Shown here: positions 48,936 to 60,457 of the stretch, piece by piece | Position numbering within the stretch: position 1 is the first letter of the stretch | Layout of the letters: every line of letters starts with the position of its first letter | Origin: Ptychodera flava | Taxonomy: Eukaryota > Hemichordata > Enteropneusta > Ptychoderidae | Length of the DNA: 64,000 nucleotides | Assembly (NCBI RefSeq): GCF_041260155.1 | Contig: NC_091940.1 | Location: 29,994,875-30,058,874 of the forward strand | Direction of reading: 5' to 3' | Position numbers and translations under genes: made by a program | The notes under the pieces: model-generated | Databases searched by the model: none | What the model saw: the letters and a program-made list of their open reading frames with translations, nothing else | Told to the model about the DNA's origin: nothing

Positions 48936-50219
48936 TAAGATATTATGCTCATATCTGAGGAAGAAAAAGATTGTGAAACATTCAGTGAAGATGTTTTCCC
49001 TAAAGATGTGTTCCATTTGATCGTTCTACCGTGTGTTGCAAATATATGTACCAGACGGAGTCGAAGCCCATTTTGTTCTCATGATATCTGAGTCGTCGCT
49101 TTTTTGACACATGTCTTTAGTCTGACATAGTACTCTGATATTGACACGCAAATGATATTTATTTATGGAGATTCAATTATAAGGAGCATCTGTTGTAACT
49201 TGTTATTGCCTTACTCGTAGTGCATTAATAAATGAACTCTATTGTTGAAGAGGAAGCAAATGATCTTTTACGTACCTTTGTCGATATTTTTCTCGCTTTT
49301 GAACACACAATCGTTCCCTATTTGAACTTTTAGCAATCACCCTTCCTTCTTTCGAAATCGCAAATGCGAATTCTGCTTAATTTTTAAACTATAGATACTA
49401 TAATCGTATTTTCACGTTCTAAGTACATGTAACAAGTGGTAATGTGCGAGTTCAACGAAGTGGAACCGGATATCACAAGCAATAAAAATATGTACTTCTT
49501 AGGCCGATATAGAAAAACAGTGTCACGATACGCTTTGTTCAATTGTCTTATTAACTCAGTCATGTAAGGTGAACTGTGTTTTACATGATTAATTTAAATT
49601 ACCTTCCAATACAAAATGCATCGTTATGAGATGCTCTTAGGAGAAGTCTTTAAAGTACCGTCACAGTGGTAGATTCTTCTGGGTATTCTTTGAAGACAAG
49701 CAGTTCAGAAGTATTAATGAGTATGATCATCTGATAAGAACGGCTTAGAAAACTGGTCGTCAGAAAACAAGTACAGGTGTTACACCTGAAAAAGAGTTTA
49801 GTTTGGTAACACTCTGCTGTCAAAAGACAAAGATAAATCACATTATTTCGGTAGTGATAGCATCTCCGGAAAGAATGCTGAGGACTTCCATGAAAAGAGT
49901 AAAGGTTCAATCATGTCATAAAGTTATAAGAACAAAACCTAATTCAGGAGTTTAAGCTTGCAACTGCACGCAGTGATAAGGTCAGATACTCAGCTTTTTG
50001 ACAATACATATACGGTGTAAGGTTTCCTGTCTAACTTCCAAGAATGTTATAGGCTTCAAGAACATGCTACGTTAAGTGTGCTGCACTACCTAAACTATGC
50101 AAAATGGCTTTAAATATCAATTTATGTAATTTAAATTGCATTTTGAGTGTAAGAAAAATTAGTGCTGATGCATTTTCAGATTGCCTAACAGCTTCAAATG
50201 TATGAAAAACTTAAACGAA

Positions 50220-52986
50220 TTTAAGTGATACAAGAAGTTCGTACGTACACGTCTGGTTTGGCGTCACTTCAGCTGTCAGTAACAAGAAAGAGCTCGACCT
50301 CGTTCCCCTCACATACTACGGAAAGTAACATATCACATCTCAACTTAATTAATTTCAGAGGAACAGTACTCTTTTGAAAGCATACAAAATTCAAGCCTTT
50401 GTATGAGCCTTACAGACCATACTCACAAACTCAAAGATATACCAATAAGAATAACTAAATTCCGAAAATATAAACCTGTCGAACGAGTTCATGGTAAAAT
50501 GCCAAAGGGCAGTGGGGTCTTTTGATGTCAGGATGTTTCTTGGGCAAGTGTGGAGCGTGTACGTACGGCGAGAAAAAGCGTTTCACACCTTTTCAAAGTT
50601 AGTATTGTTCACAACATAAAACACGTTGGTTGTTTACAAAAAAATTAAATACAGGGCGTTTATTGAACGGCAAATACCAATACCCCTTGCTTATTGTCAT
50701 GTTAAACTCAGTCTACCAACAGAGTTTGTGCAAGGGTTTACTCTCAAGACTACGTACACATCGGCCTTTCAAGTGAAAACATGTGGAAGACGACAAATAA
50801 AGTAAACAATAACTTTCAATTTTTACCATTCATAATTTTACACATCTGTAAAGGGAAATGATGTGTCGCTCATAAGGTAATATTGTTCATATTTTATTTT
50901 CACGCTACATGTTTTGCCAACCTTCATTATAGATAATGCAACTTTTCCACTTTTTGATTAGGCAGATGTATATCATGTTTTCAATAAATAAAGTGTAGAC
51001 TTTCATATGAAAAACATCTAAAATAAAATTTAGCATAAACATGAAATATTTGGACTGACTGGTAAATGCATGGCTGATTGGACAATAGGGATAGGCGTTT
51101 TCTTGAACATAGAATATAGTGGTGGACAAGAGAGAGCTTGGAAATATAACTGAATCAAATCAACCTAACGAAAGTTATAAAACCCTACTGAAAAATTGCA
51201 TTTACTGTTAAGCCAGCATTTTGCATACGTAGGCATAAATGATTTCACCACAAACTGTGACCACTGGGCATTAGAATATGAATACATATAACAACTTTCA
51301 TCGGCTTGAATTATATCAAAAAGAGGGATAGATAAAAAGACTTTTTTAAATCACTTTAATCGTCATAAGACAGACTTTGCTATATATTGCACGGTCCAAT
51401 ACTAAGTTGGTATGCGCCTCGAAAGTGAAAGCCCTAAAATTTTGCTAGATCTTTCAATCATTGTCTTTCAAAATCAAGAAAAAAATTGGGGGTCATGGTG
51501 CAATTTTTAGCACTAGAGAAAGTAAATAACCTAAGATTTACTGATATTTAAAATTGAAAATGGCCGCCATCCCACGTTAACTCTATCGAGAAAAATAAAA
51601 CTTTCAAATTTCGAAAAAGTAAGCCGGTGAAAGGTTTTCTTTTACCTATAGCTGTAATATGAACTTCCACGAGTGACGCGTTCTACCTCAGGTATATATT
51701 ATACCATTCCGAACATTTTATCAACAATGTGATTAAAACGAAGAAAAATTAGCAACGTAAAGAAAATATATACTCACTCTCGAAATGAAACAAAAGTGTC
51801 ATCTATGAGGAGACTCCTCAGAGATGCCACTGAATGTAGAACGACACATACGGTAAGCATTCTTTTTAGTAATACTTGTGTTGCCTATTCAGATGACCGC
51901 ACCTGTATTCTTTAATGTTTTTAACATTTTTTTTCCATTTATCCTCTCTTTTTGGTGTTCTTTCAAGTACATATTCAAACGTGTACCACTAGTGTAAATT
52001 AGATGGATGTATGTATACATGTTGTTTGGTTGGTTGTTGGTTGGTTGGTTGGTTAGTTTGCAACAGATTGAACATCTTAAACGGTCAGACCATATATCGT
52101 GTCTCCTCGGATTAAGAGAGCGGAACTTGTTTTGTAATAGTTTTGATAATTGACTTACTCTTCAAAAACGACGACGGACAACAAAAAGTATTTCATTATA
52201 AGGGATATCGACGCAACCCTTCTCTCTCCGAGAAGTAACAGAGCACAAGTCTACACGCGAAGACGAACAGTAAAAGGCCTGCAGAAAATATGGAAAACAT
52301 CCAAGTGACAGTGTTCTAGCCAATGAATGGAAAGACATTACACAACACCCCAGCAACAGCAAATCTTGTGAAAAACGTGCATACTGGATATAGCATGGGC
52401 CAAAGAAAAATCACAATACAAAACGGCCTTTTTAAACACACACTTAAAAGGGATGCCTCAACACCAAAAAGTACACTAACATTACAAATATAAAATCACT
52501 CCGACAGGAGGTCAACATCATAAGATGCAGCAGAAATAACACCGAACAAAATATACATATCGGTTAACAAAAATGTCGCACTACATGAGAACAAATCAAA
52601 ATGAACGTCGACACATATAGCAGCCTCGAATTCATCTTGATTTCCCCTTCTAAAACACATAATACAATACATCTCATGACGAAAACATGTCATCAAGAAC
52701 ACGTCAAGAAAACGATGAGATACCAATCCAATAATTAGATAAAGGAAGCGGTACGATATTCTACACACTAATGGTTACATGATAAGAAAACGCGTTAAAA
52801 ATAACTCGTCAACCAGTGATTTCACACAAGTTTACAACAGACAACTTACAACACAGAAATAATACATTGAATTAGACCCCTTAGAGTATATGTAGTTGAG
52901 TGCATTGGTACTGTGTTATTCAGTCCGTTGGCAACAAATTTGGTTTTCCAATGATCTCACTCTACATAATGTCCACCTATATTCAG
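50220..52986. other. Unique DNA between U3 and U4, no gene established
   Basis: No homology to the units. A (TTGG)n tract lies at about 52,024-52,058. A plus-strand frame at about 52,160-52,490 has protein-like composition but two stops. A minus-strand frame at 52,496-52,768 (90 codons, hydrophobic, Cys-rich) has no recognised domain. A donor-like ACG|GTAAGC lies at 51,855. I cannot assemble these into a gene. Confidence 0.4.
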
Positions 52987-53094
52987 GATAATACGCCTTG
53001 TCCTATTAACAGACAAGGCTACTACGTATATAGATATCATGGAAAAAGATTGAATGAGCCATGCAATGGGCCCATAGGCTGTGACCACACATAG
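52987..53094 (+). CDS. Candidate 3'-terminal exon of a Cys-rich protein
   Basis: After an acceptor (CACCTATATTCAG, ending 52,986), 35 codons run to TAG at 53,092-53,094 and carry cysteines in CPINRQGYYVYRYHGKR and EPCNGPIGC. AATAAA follows at 53,143-53,148. Acceptor, compact Cys/Tyr-rich coding sequence, stop and poly(A) signal in order are what the last exon of a small secreted protein would show. Upstream exons were not identified, although the frame is open back to an ATG at 52,900. It is not related to the 12-Cys family in the units. Family unknown. Confidence 0.4.
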   Translation, partial: DNTPCPINRQGYYVYRYHGKRLNEPCNGPIGCDHT

Positions 53095-53142
53095 GCCTAA
53101 ACAATAGAAGTCAATGTCGACTGTATGACATAAATATCAGAT

Positions 53143-53148
53143 AATAAA
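53143..53148 (+). terminator. Possible poly(A) signal of the candidate exon
   Basis: AATAAA about 50 bp past the TAG at 53,094. From here to 53,790 I see no gene. Confidence 0.4.
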
Positions 53149-55130
53149 GTATGTGACTAAAGATCATACGTTTGTGAAAGTATTTCCGATATACTAAAGC
53201 GCTGGATCATAAAAAAATCTCTGGCACTGTCTGTTTCCAGGTGTTACCTGCTGAAAACTGAAAACTACTCGCGGTGACGTACTCACCGTTCATTCTGTGA
53301 TATTTACTGGTAAAGATACCGCCGGTATGGATAAAAACACCGCATAGTCCACTATTCCAAACAGAATTTGGTCGGCATTAACCGTGTACCTTCCTTAATC
53401 GTCAACGCCGAAATTTTCCGCGTTCGCGAATTAAGTGTCATCGTATAAATAAATAAACTACCGACAAAGTTGAACAATCTTTGTGAAGCTTTCAAGACTC
53501 CGACGCCGCATACATGAGTCACAGTCCAAGTCGCATGCCGATGACGTGGATGACATCTTATGTCCTTGTCTCATTAAGCACGGACCCTCCGCACAACCTG
53601 ATGACAAACATCCTCACACTCACACAAAGTGCAGCAATCAGGTCCGATCTGCTTCAATTGGAGAGACTAGATTGGTGTCCTAAAGTCAGTTTTGAAAGGA
53701 ATAAGTATTCAATTACTGCCATGCTATTTCATTAATAAATAACAAATACATGTATCTGTTGTTAAATGAAAAAGAATTGATTGTGTGATACGCTGTCATT
53801 TCGGGTGTTGCAGTGGTCAATGCGTTCAATTCATCCGCTCGAGGTCTCAACTCAGGAAAGACTGATGCAGTGTCCTTCTTAACGAAAGCAACAAATATAC
53901 TTGAAAGATTTAAAGGTCATTCATTTACAAAAAATACATGCAGACAGGGCAAGTGTTCTCCCCAGAGGGTTTTCGCGGGTCAGACCCGATATCCTACGAG
54001 TTTTGCCGATACTTTATCAATCCGACCGATAACCTTTCCGATATCCAATGAAATTGAACCTCTCTTTACTCAAGTTTTTCATGTAAGCCTTTGTTTCTTT
54101 ATCCGTAAGTTTATGTCTTTTGTAGTAAAAGAAAAATAAAAGAATAAACATCGCATTAAATGTAGTCAATGTTCACAATTTCACAGCTTGCCGTACTTTC
54201 AGCGAGTGACACGACGACAATGTGTAAATGGAAGATCTGCTGAAGCAAAATAGACGACGCGATTGTATCCCCATTTCACTGATTTACCAAACCCGCATTT
54301 ACTGACAATGTTAAGTTGTCATACCGGCAGGCTAATTTGTAGCTGACGGCCGGTAAAATTGACCTCCGCGCCATCTCGTTAAATTTGTTTTTGTGATGAA
54401 CAAGCACAAATGGAAACCACACATCCTTCAAGCGATTCGTAACTCAGCTATGACGAGTACTGTACGATTTTCCCCGACGTTCTCCGATGTATTAACATGC
54501 CTGTCCGTGCACGAATAATACCTTAAGCCTATGGGTAACGGATCATTGCCGAATAATGATGAAGATCAACCGGGTTACGTTTCGAGCATGGCGGCGTGAT
54601 TGATCGTTGCCGCGAAAAGGAAAGCTGCTGTTGAACTGTTAAAACGTTTTCGTGCAGCATTGTCGGGCTATGTCCTGTAGGTAGGCAAGCGATAGAATTT
54701 GGAGTAAAAAATGTTATCACATTATTTGAAGCAAAACGGTGACAACGTTGCCAATTAATGACATGGTTTTGCTTGTGGCTAATGATCAGTTGTGTCACAA
54801 GCGCAGCGTCTTCACACGTGTAATACAGTATGCATTACCATGGACGTATAAGCGAGACGCATCCATTGGGTGGAAGTGTACACAGTTCTAGTTTGCCAAG
54901 AAAGTTACATTTAGAAGTTTATTTGGTTAGCTAATGTTTATGCGAGTGTCCCTCTTACAAACGCAGGAGAATATCTCAATGTATGACTTGTATTTGAAAG
55001 TGATTTAAACTGCTACTCTACCAGCTGACATGTCCTTTACTTCCCAAATTGTGAAAGACGAGTTTTGTGTTGTGGGAAAAACGATTAGACTTCGCTTTAC
55101 TACTAGCTCTGAAAGTGTGTTGAGGTGATT

Positions 55131-55299
55131 TTGTAAAATTTTAGACAGATATTGTCGTAAATTTGGTTAATTTATGGACTTGCATGACGTTTTGGCATAG
55201 CGCCCTCTGTAGTGCTTTTGGTAGCATAAATTACCCATGCTTCCTAGTGTTAATGTTTTCCGCCACTTTTGCGCGGCAGTTATGTGAACATTTTATAAC
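55131..55299 (+). repeat. Ngaro-like split direct repeat A1
   Basis: Starts TTGTAAAATTTTAGACAG at the element edge and ends ACATTTTATAAC, four bases before the first ATG. Matches A2 at 60,244-60,412 with about four substitutions. Confidence 0.9.
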
Positions 55300-55302
55300 T
55301 TT

Positions 55303-56577
55303 ATGCTGCCTTGTTTCCCTCATACAAAACTTATGAATAGGCGCCAGCATCGCTCCTGCAGTTTTTGTAGAGTTCCTCTGCACATCCACGAAGGTCCTTC
55401 GGGTAACAGTTGCGCTCTTAACGAAAACAACCCATTTCAATTTCAATACGACAGCATGGCCATGGCAAGCAGTAGCAGTTCAACCGACTTGGATCGTATG
55501 CAGAGCGCCACAAATTCTACTAGCAGAGAGGACTTTGACAGCCCAAAAAGTGAGTCACCACCTTCAACAACTAAAGGTTTGCCTGAGACTCGCAAAGTCA
55601 TTGACTCATGGAAGCAAGCAGCATCGACTCCTTCCAGTGATAAATTGGCCATGCTACAAGCTGTTAAGGCCGAAAATGAGCAAATACAACTGGAGCTTGA
55701 ACTAGAAGCAGAGCTGGCGAAAAACAAATCACTCAAGAAACGCGCACAAAAGCTAGAGTCAAAGATGGCTAACACTAACAGCATCACCATCCACGAGATC
55801 AAGCAAGAAAACGAAACCAAAAAGAAGGTCAGAAAAAGCAAGAAAGAGCTAAAAGCTTCCGAATCCAGCAACTCTGACTCAGATTGCTCAAACTCGACTA
55901 CAGATGGTTCCATATCCGATAGTGTCTGTTCGGAAATACACACTCGCCGCATATCAAAGAGCTCTACAACCAAAGGTAGGCAACTAGCATATGATCAATT
56001 CACTGCAAAATCAAAGAAAAAGAAACCAAAGTCAGGTTCGGCAAGAAAAGCCAGCGAGCAAGTCACTTACATAGTTCCATGGCCGCACAAGTACACAACC
56101 AAAATGTCAGCTTCGGATGTGTCTGGTGATGAATTGCCCTACTCACAGTTATCACTACCAGCACTGGTACGGGGAGAATTATTCATACTGTTCAATAAGG
56201 AGCCAAAGCAATACCGCCCAGCAAGAGCAGAGCATCTTATTGAAATATTGCACCTCGCAGAGCTGTATACATGGGAAGAGGTTAGAATGTATCATGCAGA
56301 AGTATTAAAAAGTATAGAACGGGGATCACAGGATTGGCATGATGATTTTTCTCGAGCCAAAGCCAGATGTCTACACACCAAAGTGCAGAAGGCGACCAGC
56401 CAAACAAGATTTTGTGCAGATTATCAGACAGGGCAGTGCAAACACAGCAAAGATCACATTAATCAATCTGGCATTAAAGAGCATCACATGTGCCGTCCAT
56501 GTCTGTTTATAAGAAAATCAAAGGCACCTCATCCAGCCAAAGATTGCCCTCACAAGCCTAAACCAACAAAAGAATGA
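55303..56577 (+). CDS. Ngaro-like ORF1 (gag-like protein)
   Basis: 424 codons, starting just after A1. The N-terminal part has CSFC and further Cys/His residues. The middle is Ser-rich, then a long Glu/Lys/Leu-rich probable coiled coil (about residues 120-190) and a serine tract. The C-terminal part has a Cys/His cluster (FCADYQTGQCKH ... HHMCRPCLF) that probably binds zinc, and a basic end. This layout matches ORF1 proteins of DIRS/Ngaro elements, which probably package the RNA. The frame is intact. I chose the ATG at 55,303; a Met further in (about residue 51) is also possible. Confidence 0.8.
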   Translation: MLPCFPHTKLMNRRQHRSCSFCRVPLHIHEGPSGNSCALNENNPFQFQYDSMAMASSSSSTDLDRMQSATNSTSREDFDSPKSESPPSTTKGLPETRKVIDSWKQAASTPSSDKLAMLQAVKAENEQIQLELELEAELAKNKSLKKRAQKLESKMANTNSITIHEIKQENETKKKVRKSKKELKASESSNSDSDCSNSTTDGSISDSVCSEIHTRRISKSSTTKGRQLAYDQFTAKSKKKKPKSGSARKASEQVTYIVPWPHKYTTKMSASDVSGDELPYSQLSLPALVRGELFILFNKEPKQYRPARAEHLIEILHLAELYTWEEVRMYHAEVLKSIERGSQDWHDDFSRAKARCLHTKVQKATSQTRFCADYQTGQCKHSKDHINQSGIKEHHMCRPCLFIRKSKAPHPAKDCPHKPKPTKE

Positions 56578-56850
56578 CTACAAACACCCTCCACAGACCA
56601 CTCCCTCCACGGACTTCTATCAGTTACACTGGAATCAAAGGACACTCTTACACACTACCCTTGCACTACTTCAAGCGTATTTGAGAACCACAACACTGCG
56701 AGGCTTTCGCCAAATGGTAAAATTACAGCAATTCGCCATCATTATATTGCACATGAAGATTCATCTACCACGCACAGCACAGACACGGTCTCTGACAATA
56801 ACTCTCCGTCCAACCCAACTAACAACGTCATTGGATCTCCCACCAACATC

Positions 56851-58188
56851 ATGGCCCCGCTCAATTCCCATATATCTATAACGGACAGTATTGATGTGAA
56901 TTCCATTTCCCATTGCTCTATTCCACAATGCGACATCCTGCTCGACACAACCGACCGTTGCCACATTACTGATAACATTGTCCCCGTGTTGGACAATAGG
57001 GTTGAGAGCCAATTCTCAACTTCATCATGCAGCAGCTACATGGAATCAAGCGGTTTTCTTCATTGTAATGACAGCGCATCTTCCATTGCCACCAATATTG
57101 CACACCCACCTGATGCCAGAGACTTTGGAGTAATTGTATCCGAACACAATACCAATGATAATCGAAAACCCTCATCTCACGCATTTGAATATCCTGTGTA
57201 CAGCAATTGCTCAGCGAATACCCACAGTCATATTAATATGACCTTGGACTCAGCCATTCAATGTCAGCCTCATTTTGCATGGCCACCAGAAAGTACACTT
57301 GACACCATACACTTGATAAAAATCCACGATCAGATAGTGATGTCCGGCAAGCCTAATTACTGTGCAGAGCGTATTGCAGTCCCCTCTACATTCAACATTC
57401 CCCTTTGGCGAAAGGATCTCGAAGGCTACCATGACAACAGAATTGTGGACTACCTCGAGTTTGGGTGGCCTATCAACTACACAGCCTCCCATCTACCCAG
57501 TACAGTGTTACGCAACCGCCATTCTGCCGTCAAGTTCTTTGAGCATACGGACAAGTACATTTTCAATGAATGTAAGTTGGGTGCGCTAGCCGGCCCTGTC
57601 CAGAAAGATTGTTTTTCCACGCCTATGGCCTTTTCACCATTATCGTCTGTTCCAAAGAAAGACACTGCCTCACGACGCACCGTCATGGACCTATCATTTC
57701 CAATGGGCACATCGGTCAATGATGGCATTCCTTCCGATGAATTTATAGGCATTCCATACAAGCTCAAATATCCATCGATTGACAATTTAGTAGATATTAT
57801 AAACCTTCATGGGCCAGGCTGCCATATTTTTAAGTGTGATATTCGGAGATGTTACAGATGGATTCCAGTTGACCCTCATAACTATCACTTGCTTGGATTG
57901 CAGTGGCGCGGTTGCATGTTCTTTGACATGAAACTACCATTCGGTCTCAGGTCTGCAGCCATGGCATGTCAGCGTACCACAAACGCTATTCGCTACATCT
58001 ATGAACGGCAAGGCTACAGAGCCACCAACTATATTGATGACTTTGCTGGTGGGGACAAACCCTTGGAAGCTGAACAAGCCTATAATGTTCTCTGTTCAGT
58101 GATTACGATGGTTTCCGACTGGCAGAGGACAAATGCATCCTCCGACTACAAAGCTCACCTTCCTAGGGAAGCAACTGGACACCATTAA
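56851..58188 (+). CDS. Ngaro-like reverse transcriptase (frameshifted before RNase H)
   Basis: 445 codons. The N-terminal 150 or so residues are not conserved. The RT core follows: VPKKDTASRRTVMDLSFP, then motif A (FKCDIRRCYRW), motif B (LPFGLRSAAMACQR) and motif C (NYIDDFAGG, with the two catalytic aspartates). It copies element RNA into DNA. The frame is lost after about 58,110: the next conserved residues are found in two other frames, so at least two small indels separate RT from RNase H. The ATG at 56,851 is the first in frame; the 56,578-56,850 spacer shows no conserved domain. Confidence 0.88.
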   Translation: MAPLNSHISITDSIDVNSISHCSIPQCDILLDTTDRCHITDNIVPVLDNRVESQFSTSSCSSYMESSGFLHCNDSASSIATNIAHPPDARDFGVIVSEHNTNDNRKPSSHAFEYPVYSNCSANTHSHINMTLDSAIQCQPHFAWPPESTLDTIHLIKIHDQIVMSGKPNYCAERIAVPSTFNIPLWRKDLEGYHDNRIVDYLEFGWPINYTASHLPSTVLRNRHSAVKFFEHTDKYIFNECKLGALAGPVQKDCFSTPMAFSPLSSVPKKDTASRRTVMDLSFPMGTSVNDGIPSDEFIGIPYKLKYPSIDNLVDIINLHGPGCHIFKCDIRRCYRWIPVDPHNYHLLGLQWRGCMFFDMKLPFGLRSAAMACQRTTNAIRYIYERQGYRATNYIDDFAGGDKPLEAEQAYNVLCSVITMVSDWQRTNASSDYKAHLPREATGHH

Positions 58189-58933
58189 AATGGAAATAAC
58201 CATACCTGATCGAAAAATCAGTGAGGCTGAATTGTTGCTTGAAGAATTTGCAACCAAGAAGAAATGCACACAACGCAATTTGCAATTGCTCATCGGTACT
58301 CTCTCATTTATAGCTGAATGTGTACGCCCAGCACGCCTGTTCATTTGTCGCATGCTGGCTCTCCTCCGAAAAGTCAAGCGAAAGCACCACAGGATCAGCC
58401 TCAACAGAGAATTTCGTCGGGATGTAGCCTGGTGGAGAACATTCATGAGACAATACAACGGTATTACCATGATACCGGACAGTCACTACACCGCCCCTGA
58501 TGAGGTCATGTCCACAGATGCATGCTTGAGTGGTTGTGGTGCATGGTTGCAGATGAGGGGGAACAGAGCGCAGTACTTCCACACGGAATTTCCAATTGCA
58601 CTTCTTGGGTACCACATAGCAATACTTGAGATGTTCACTATCCTGGTGGCATTACGGATATGGGCAACTGAGGTAGCTGGAAAATGTCTCTAGCTACATT
58701 GTGACAACATGGCTTGCATTCACATTCTGAATGCTGGCTCTGGCAGAGAGGAAATGCTCCTTCAGATCGCCAGAAACATTTGGCTGATTGCTGCTGAATA
58801 CAACATTCTACTGAGGGCAATTCACATACCAGGAGCTGACAACAGAATTGCTGACCACCTTTCACGCTGGCACCTAGGCACAAGCCATTGCTATGAATTT
58901 GCTACCCTAATGCAAAATGACTCATTAAGATAG
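58133..58933 (+). pseudogene. Ngaro-like RNase H region with in-frame stop
   Basis: The frame runs from 58,133 to a TAG at 58,691-58,693 and continues in the same frame to 58,933. It contains a thumb/connection segment (KLTFLGKQL ... LIGTLSFI) and RNase H signatures STDACLSGCG, LEMFTILVAL, LHCDNMAC and ADNRIADHLSRW, supplying the expected acidic residues. It would degrade the RNA strand during reverse transcription. The stop plus the upstream frameshift make this copy defective. Confidence 0.85.
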
Positions 58934-59073
58934 GTTTTTCCACAGCCTGAACATTTTAACCTTATCTCTGACATTTGAATTTCCCTTCCAGATATAGGAG
59001 CCCTACAAGCAGAAGTTTTACCCATTCAAGAGCAGCCTTTTGACCGGGGACATATCGCAACCTGAACTCTTAC

Positions 59074-59946
59074 ATGACATTCTGTTCAAAATTTCAATTG
59101 CAGCCATTTCCAGCACAAGTTCAGACTCTGTGCATGTATGCTTGTGTCCTTTCGCATAGTTTTCATAGTTCAAAGTCAGTTCGTAATTATTTGTCTGGTG
59201 TACATACCTGGCACAAGCTGAAAGGAGTTAATGATGGTGCATTTCAAAGCACGGACCTTCGACTTACCTTGCGTGGCCTTGACAAGACAATGGCAAACAT
59301 TCCTCATCCTCGCCTCCCAATTTTACCTCATCATTTGTTATCAATGCGGTGCTGCCTTGATCTCAGCTCTGAATTTGATCAGGCAGTTTGGTCATGTATC
59401 ACACTGTGTTTCTTTTCATTTCTACGCAAATCGAATGCTGTGCCTCCTTCTCGATTCAAATTTAAACCTACTGAGCATTTGCGCCGTATGGATCTTTCAT
59501 TTACTAAGGAAGGTTTGATAATTCATGTGCAATGGTCTAAAGCTAGGCAGACTCATCAGTTTGTGAATGCAATTCCAATTGCTTGCATTTCTGATTCTGT
59601 TCTTTGTCCTGTGAAAGCCTACTCTCAGATGGTCAGCAGCATCCCTGCTTCCGCTTCCAGCCCAGCCTTCGTCTACCATGATCGCAAAGGGGCTCTTATC
59701 CCTCTATCTGCTCATGCCTTGACTCGTAAATTTCAGGCTCTCATTTCGGCAATTGGCCTTTCCCCCCTTGATTATTCTTTCCATAGCCTCAGGAGAGGTG
59801 GTGCTTCTCTGGCAGCGGCAGCAGGAGTTCCTGACCATCTTATCAAAATTCATGGTGACTGGCGTTCATCAGCCTACCACAGTTACATTTTCCGTCCTGT
59901 CTCACAGCGTTTTAGCATTACAAAAGCCATGGCTTGTCTTTTGTAG
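59074..59946 (+). CDS. Ngaro-like tyrosine recombinase (integrase)
   Basis: 290 codons with the full tyrosine recombinase signature: Arg-118 (FLRKSNAVP), His-237/Arg-240 (HSLRRGG), His-260/Trp-263 (HGDWRS) and Tyr-271 (AYHSYI), the likely nucleophile. The N-terminal 60 residues (NYLSGVHTWHKLKG) look like a SAM-like core-binding domain. It would insert the circular DNA intermediate. It is the only enzyme of this element with an unbroken catalytic domain. The ATG at 59,074 is the first in frame; the frame is closed just upstream by a TGA where other elements have more sequence, so the N terminus may be slightly truncated. Confidence 0.9.
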   Translation: MTFCSKFQLQPFPAQVQTLCMYACVLSHSFHSSKSVRNYLSGVHTWHKLKGVNDGAFQSTDLRLTLRGLDKTMANIPHPRLPILPHHLLSMRCCLDLSSEFDQAVWSCITLCFFSFLRKSNAVPPSRFKFKPTEHLRRMDLSFTKEGLIIHVQWSKARQTHQFVNAIPIACISDSVLCPVKAYSQMVSSIPASASSPAFVYHDRKGALIPLSAHALTRKFQALISAIGLSPLDYSFHSLRRGGASLAAAAGVPDHLIKIHGDWRSSAYHSYIFRPVSQRFSITKAMACLL

Positions 59947-60155
59947 TCTATTCTTTCTTCTTCTTTCATGTCCCCCTTTCTTCTTCCTGTAGATCCCCTC
60001 CTCTGTTTCTTCCCTTACCTTCTTTTTGTAACTAGACTTAATTCCTTCTGTCCCATTCATCCTTCCTCATTACTCTCCTCCAGTTTTTTCTTGTTCCCTC
60101 CTTTTTTATTATCTTTCTATAACTTCTCCATCTCAGATCTTTGGCATTCCTTTGC

Positions 60156-60243
60156 CATGGTGTGGGGTGCTTAGCCCTTTATTGTTACAGCAATAAAGCA
60201 CCTCCTTTTTCTGTCAAGATCTCCCTTGTGTTGTTCATTAATT
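60156..60243 (+). repeat. Ngaro-like repeat B1
   Basis: CATGGTGTGGGGTGCTTAGC through TTGTTCATTAATT. Matches B2 (60,458-60,545) with two substitutions and abuts A2. It carries CAGCAATAAAGCACC, a poly(A)-like signal. Confidence 0.9.
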
Positions 60244-60412
60244 TTGTAAAATTTTAGACAGATATTGTCGTAAATTTGGTTAATTTATGGACTTGCATGA
60301 CGTATTGGCATAGCGCCCTCTGTAGTGCTTTTGGTAGCATATATTACCCATGCTTCCTAGTGTTAATGTTTTCTGCAACTTTTGCGCGGCAGTTATGTGA
60401 ACATTTTATAAC
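60244..60412 (+). repeat. Ngaro-like repeat A2
   Basis: Copy of A1 lying directly after B1; the B1-A2 junction represents the circle junction of the replication intermediate. Confidence 0.9.
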
Positions 60413-60457
60413 CCACCCTTTCCTCGTTCCCATGTTCTTTCTTCCTATTTCCTGTTA

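Larger units (their letters stand above)
40978..50220 (+). repeat. U3: diverged duplicated unit carrying gene copy 3
   Basis: Homology to U0/U1/U2 starts at TATGTAGTTCGCTCATTAC (compare 2,299 and 8,910) and continues through the gene to about 50,210. It is the most diverged copy, with many indels. The stretches 42,006-43,872 and 48,936-50,220 are unit spacer with no supportable gene. The fragment at 49,660-49,880 is the broken counterpart of 18,644-18,844. Confidence 0.85.

Noticed and set aside
55443..55973. 176-codon minus-strand ORF
   Set aside because: It is the antisense of the Ser-rich region of the gag-like ORF.
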